Assembly: GCA_035533475.1 (NCBI GenBank)
Contig: DATLTS010000006.1
Span: 1-64,000 of the forward strand
From: Mycobacteriales bacterium
GTDB taxonomy: Bacteria; Actinomycetota; Actinomycetes; DATLTS01
DNA length: 64,000 nt
Reading direction: 5' to 3'
Shown in pieces: positions 62,676 through 64,000 of the stretch. The notes under the pieces are model-generated. The model was not told the DNA's origin and searched no databases. It saw only the letters and a list, made by a program, of their open reading frames with translations. The first letter of the stretch is position 1. Each line of letters begins with the position of its first letter. The position numbers and the translations under genes were made by a program.

Positions 62676-64000
62676 CAAGCGTTTCGTATTCGAACTCGCC
62701 GCCGGTGAAAAGGTCGTCGAAGGGCGGCCGGTAGCTGACTTCGGCGACCTGGCCGTCTTTGACGACGAGGCGGTCGAAGACCGCGGTGTTGAACAGTCGG
62801 CGGGTCTTGTCGTCGGCTTTGCGGTAGGCCTCGGCGCAGCGGGTGGCGAAGCGTGCCGCCAGGGTGAGGATCTCCTGCCATTCGGTCAAGTTCGCGTCGA
62901 GAGCCTCGAGGGAGTCTTTCGCGGCGGTGATGTCACGCCCGATGCGGTCCTGCTCGACTTTGAGGGTGGCGACGTCGATCGCGCCGGTGTAGTAGGCGTC
63001 GAGCAGTTTGCGCCGCTGGGTCTGGGCCCGGGCGAGTTGGTGGGTGAGGAATTCGCGCTGGCCGGCGTCGCGGTGCTGCCGTTCGATGGCTTCGGCGGCC
63101 ATCTCCTCTTCCAGCCGGCGGAGCCAGGAGGTGGGCAGTTGGATGCGGTCGTAGAGCGCTGCGATCTGGGTTTCGAGTTTCTCGGCGGGCACGTAGGGCT
63201 CGCGGCAGGTGCCGGCCGGATCGCTTTTCTGGCCGAGGCAGTAGAAGTAGGTGTAGGCGCCCTTGGAGAGCTGGACCGAGAGGCGCCGGGCGCACACCCC
63301 GCAGAACAGGCTGCCTTTGAGGTAGTGCGGGTGTTTGCGTTCCCGGCAGCCCCGCACGGAGCGGGCGGCGAGGAGTTCGCGGACCCGTCGGTAGGTGTCG
63401 GGGGAGACGAGCGGCTGGTGGGTGCCGGGGTGCTGCACGCCGTTCCACTCGACGATGCCGGTGTAGGCGGGGTTGGCGAGGATCTTCGCCAGCCCTTGCC
63501 AGCTGATCGGCGCGGACGGCTTGGACCGGCTGCCCCGGTTCGTGAGCCCGCGGTGCCCCAACTCCTCGGCGAGGGTCTGCAATGTCCACTCGCCGGTCGC
63601 GTAGGCCTCGAACGCGAGCGTGATCAGCGGTGCGCGTGCCGGGTCGGGCACGATCCGGGCGACTTGCCGGCCGGCGATGATCTCGCGGGTGTTGAGGTAG
63701 CCCAGTGGCGCGGTGTGCGGGAACCCGCCCTGCTTGGCTTTCTGGGTCATGCCCTTTTTGATCTCGGAGGCCAGGTTGGCGGAGTAGAACTCGGCCATCA
63801 ACGCGTGGATGCCTTCCACCAGCCGGCCGGAGGCGCTTTCTTCCAGGTTTTCGGTGACGCTGACCAGGGCCACCTTGCATTTGCGCAGCAGCGCCCGGAT
63901 CGCGACGTGGTCTTCCATGTTGCGGGCCAGCCGGTCGATCTTGTGCACGACGACCGCGTCGACGTCCCGGTCGGTGGCGATCCGGGCGAGCATGGCTTTG
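62614..64000 (-). CDS. Large serine recombinase/integrase, N-terminus outside window
   Basis: At least 461 residues of a large serine recombinase. The resolvase-domain end is visible (V-V-V-H-K-I-D-R-L-A-R-N), then the recombinase domain (G-Y-L-N-T-R, A-Y-T-G-I-V-E-W), a zinc ribbon (F-C-G-V-C at about residues 222-226 of the visible part, and C-x9-C further on) and a coiled coil. The catalytic serine and true start lie beyond base 64000. The last 21 or so residues (L-V-E-L-R-G-F-E-P-L-T-P-C) are encoded antisense inside tRNA-Ala, and the stop is within the tRNA. That fits an element integrated at the tRNA 3' end, with the junction inside the recombinase coding end. Confidence 0.88.
   Translation of the reverse strand, partial: KAMLARIATDRDVDAVVVHKIDRLARNMEDHVAIRALLRKCKVALVSVTENLEESASGRLVEGIHALMAEFYSANLASEIKKGMTQKAKQGGFPHTAPLGYLNTREIIAGRQVARIVPDPARAPLITLAFEAYATGEWTLQTLAEELGHRGLTNRGSRSKPSAPISWQGLAKILANPAYTGIVEWNGVQHPGTHQPLVSPDTYRRVRELLAARSVRGCRERKHPHYLKGSLFCGVCARRLSVQLSKGAYTYFYCLGQKSDPAGTCREPYVPAEKLETQIAALYDRIQLPTSWLRRLEEEMAAEAIERQHRDAGQREFLTHQLARAQTQRRKLLDAYYTGAIDVATLKVEQDRIGRDITAAKDSLEALDANLTEWQEILTLAARFATRCAEAYRKADDKTRRLFNTAVFDRLVVKDGQVAEVSYRPPFDDLFTGGEFEYETLVELRGFEPLTPCLPSKCSTS
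62630..62690. mobile_element. Putative attachment site/left end of an integrated element at tRNA-Ala
   Basis: The recombinase reading frame enters the tRNA-Ala gene from the 3' side, as in elements whose attachment core lies in the 3' half of a tRNA. The exact crossover cannot be fixed without the other end, which is outside the window. The listed span is approximate. Confidence 0.5.

Noticed and set aside
62614-62676. The L-V-E-L-R-G-F-E-P-L-T-P-C tail as a conserved protein motif
   Set aside because: It is the antisense translation of tRNA-Ala, a known annotation trap. I kept it only as evidence for the integration junction.

Overview
The window is a high-GC actinobacterial chromosome segment of 64 kb. 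From about 20.1 kb rightward it carries the block order typical of Acidothermus/Frankia-like actinomycetes: tRNAs, tig, clpP1-clpP2-clpX, valS (opposite strand), folC, ndk, mreBCD, mrdA, rodA, two radical-SAM-linked genes, rne, rplU-rpmA-obg-proB, proA, nadD, an LCP-like gene, rsfS and a phosphatase. Frequent GTG starts and 1-4 base stop/start overlaps fit this. No rRNA is present, so I do not assign a genus; it may be an uncultured lineage.

Layout. 1-7.6 kb: the end of a repeat-rich protein with an RDD membrane protein; an alkylation-repair operon (ECF sigma factor, an O6-alkylguanine methyltransferase fused to an Ada-type zinc domain, AlkB); and a self-contained SipW-type secretion locus (a TasA/CalY-like secreted subunit, a large subunit with two LamG domains set inside the same scaffold, and a SipW-like signal peptidase with a C-terminal Cys4 motif), closed by a strong hairpin. 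7.6-20.1 kb: an accessory zone with glyA, an RibD/DHFR-like reductase, a GNAT acetyltransferase, a SigE-family sigma factor with a membrane partner, three toxin-antitoxin (TA) loci (AbiE with a frameshifted toxin, MazEF, VapBC), conserved hypotheticals and remnants. 20.1-44.99 kb: the core block (protein quality control, tRNA charging, folate, nucleotide metabolism, cell elongation, RNA processing, ribosome and proline synthesis), interrupted between rne and rplU by a MazF-type TA pair.

44.99-46.76 kb: a TA cluster separating proB from proA (VapBC, an orphan ribbon-helix-helix antitoxin, a toxin-first pair with a perfect operator-like dyad, and an antisense VapC remnant). 46.76-59.5 kb: proA, a TldD/TldE metalloprotease pair, a complete branched-chain-amino-acid-type (Liv) ABC importer, a MoxR/CoxD-like ATPase with a CoxE-like VWA protein, and a PaaK-like CoA ligase. 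59.5-62.6 kb: nadD, an LCP/LytR_C protein, rsfS, a histidine phosphatase and tRNA-Ala(GGC). 62.6-64 kb: a large serine recombinase whose reading frame runs antisense into tRNA-Ala, the signature of an integrated mobile element that continues past the right edge.

How the genes work together: the core genes form co-directional, often translationally coupled operons. The most unusual content is (i) the LamG-decorated TasA-like/SipW locus with its metal-site signal peptidase, (ii) the ECF sigma-MGMT/Ada-AlkB operon, (iii) the concentration of TA modules with clear operator-like dyads in gaps between essential operons, and (iv) the recombinase/tRNA junction. Everything here was read by eye; no alignment or database search was run.
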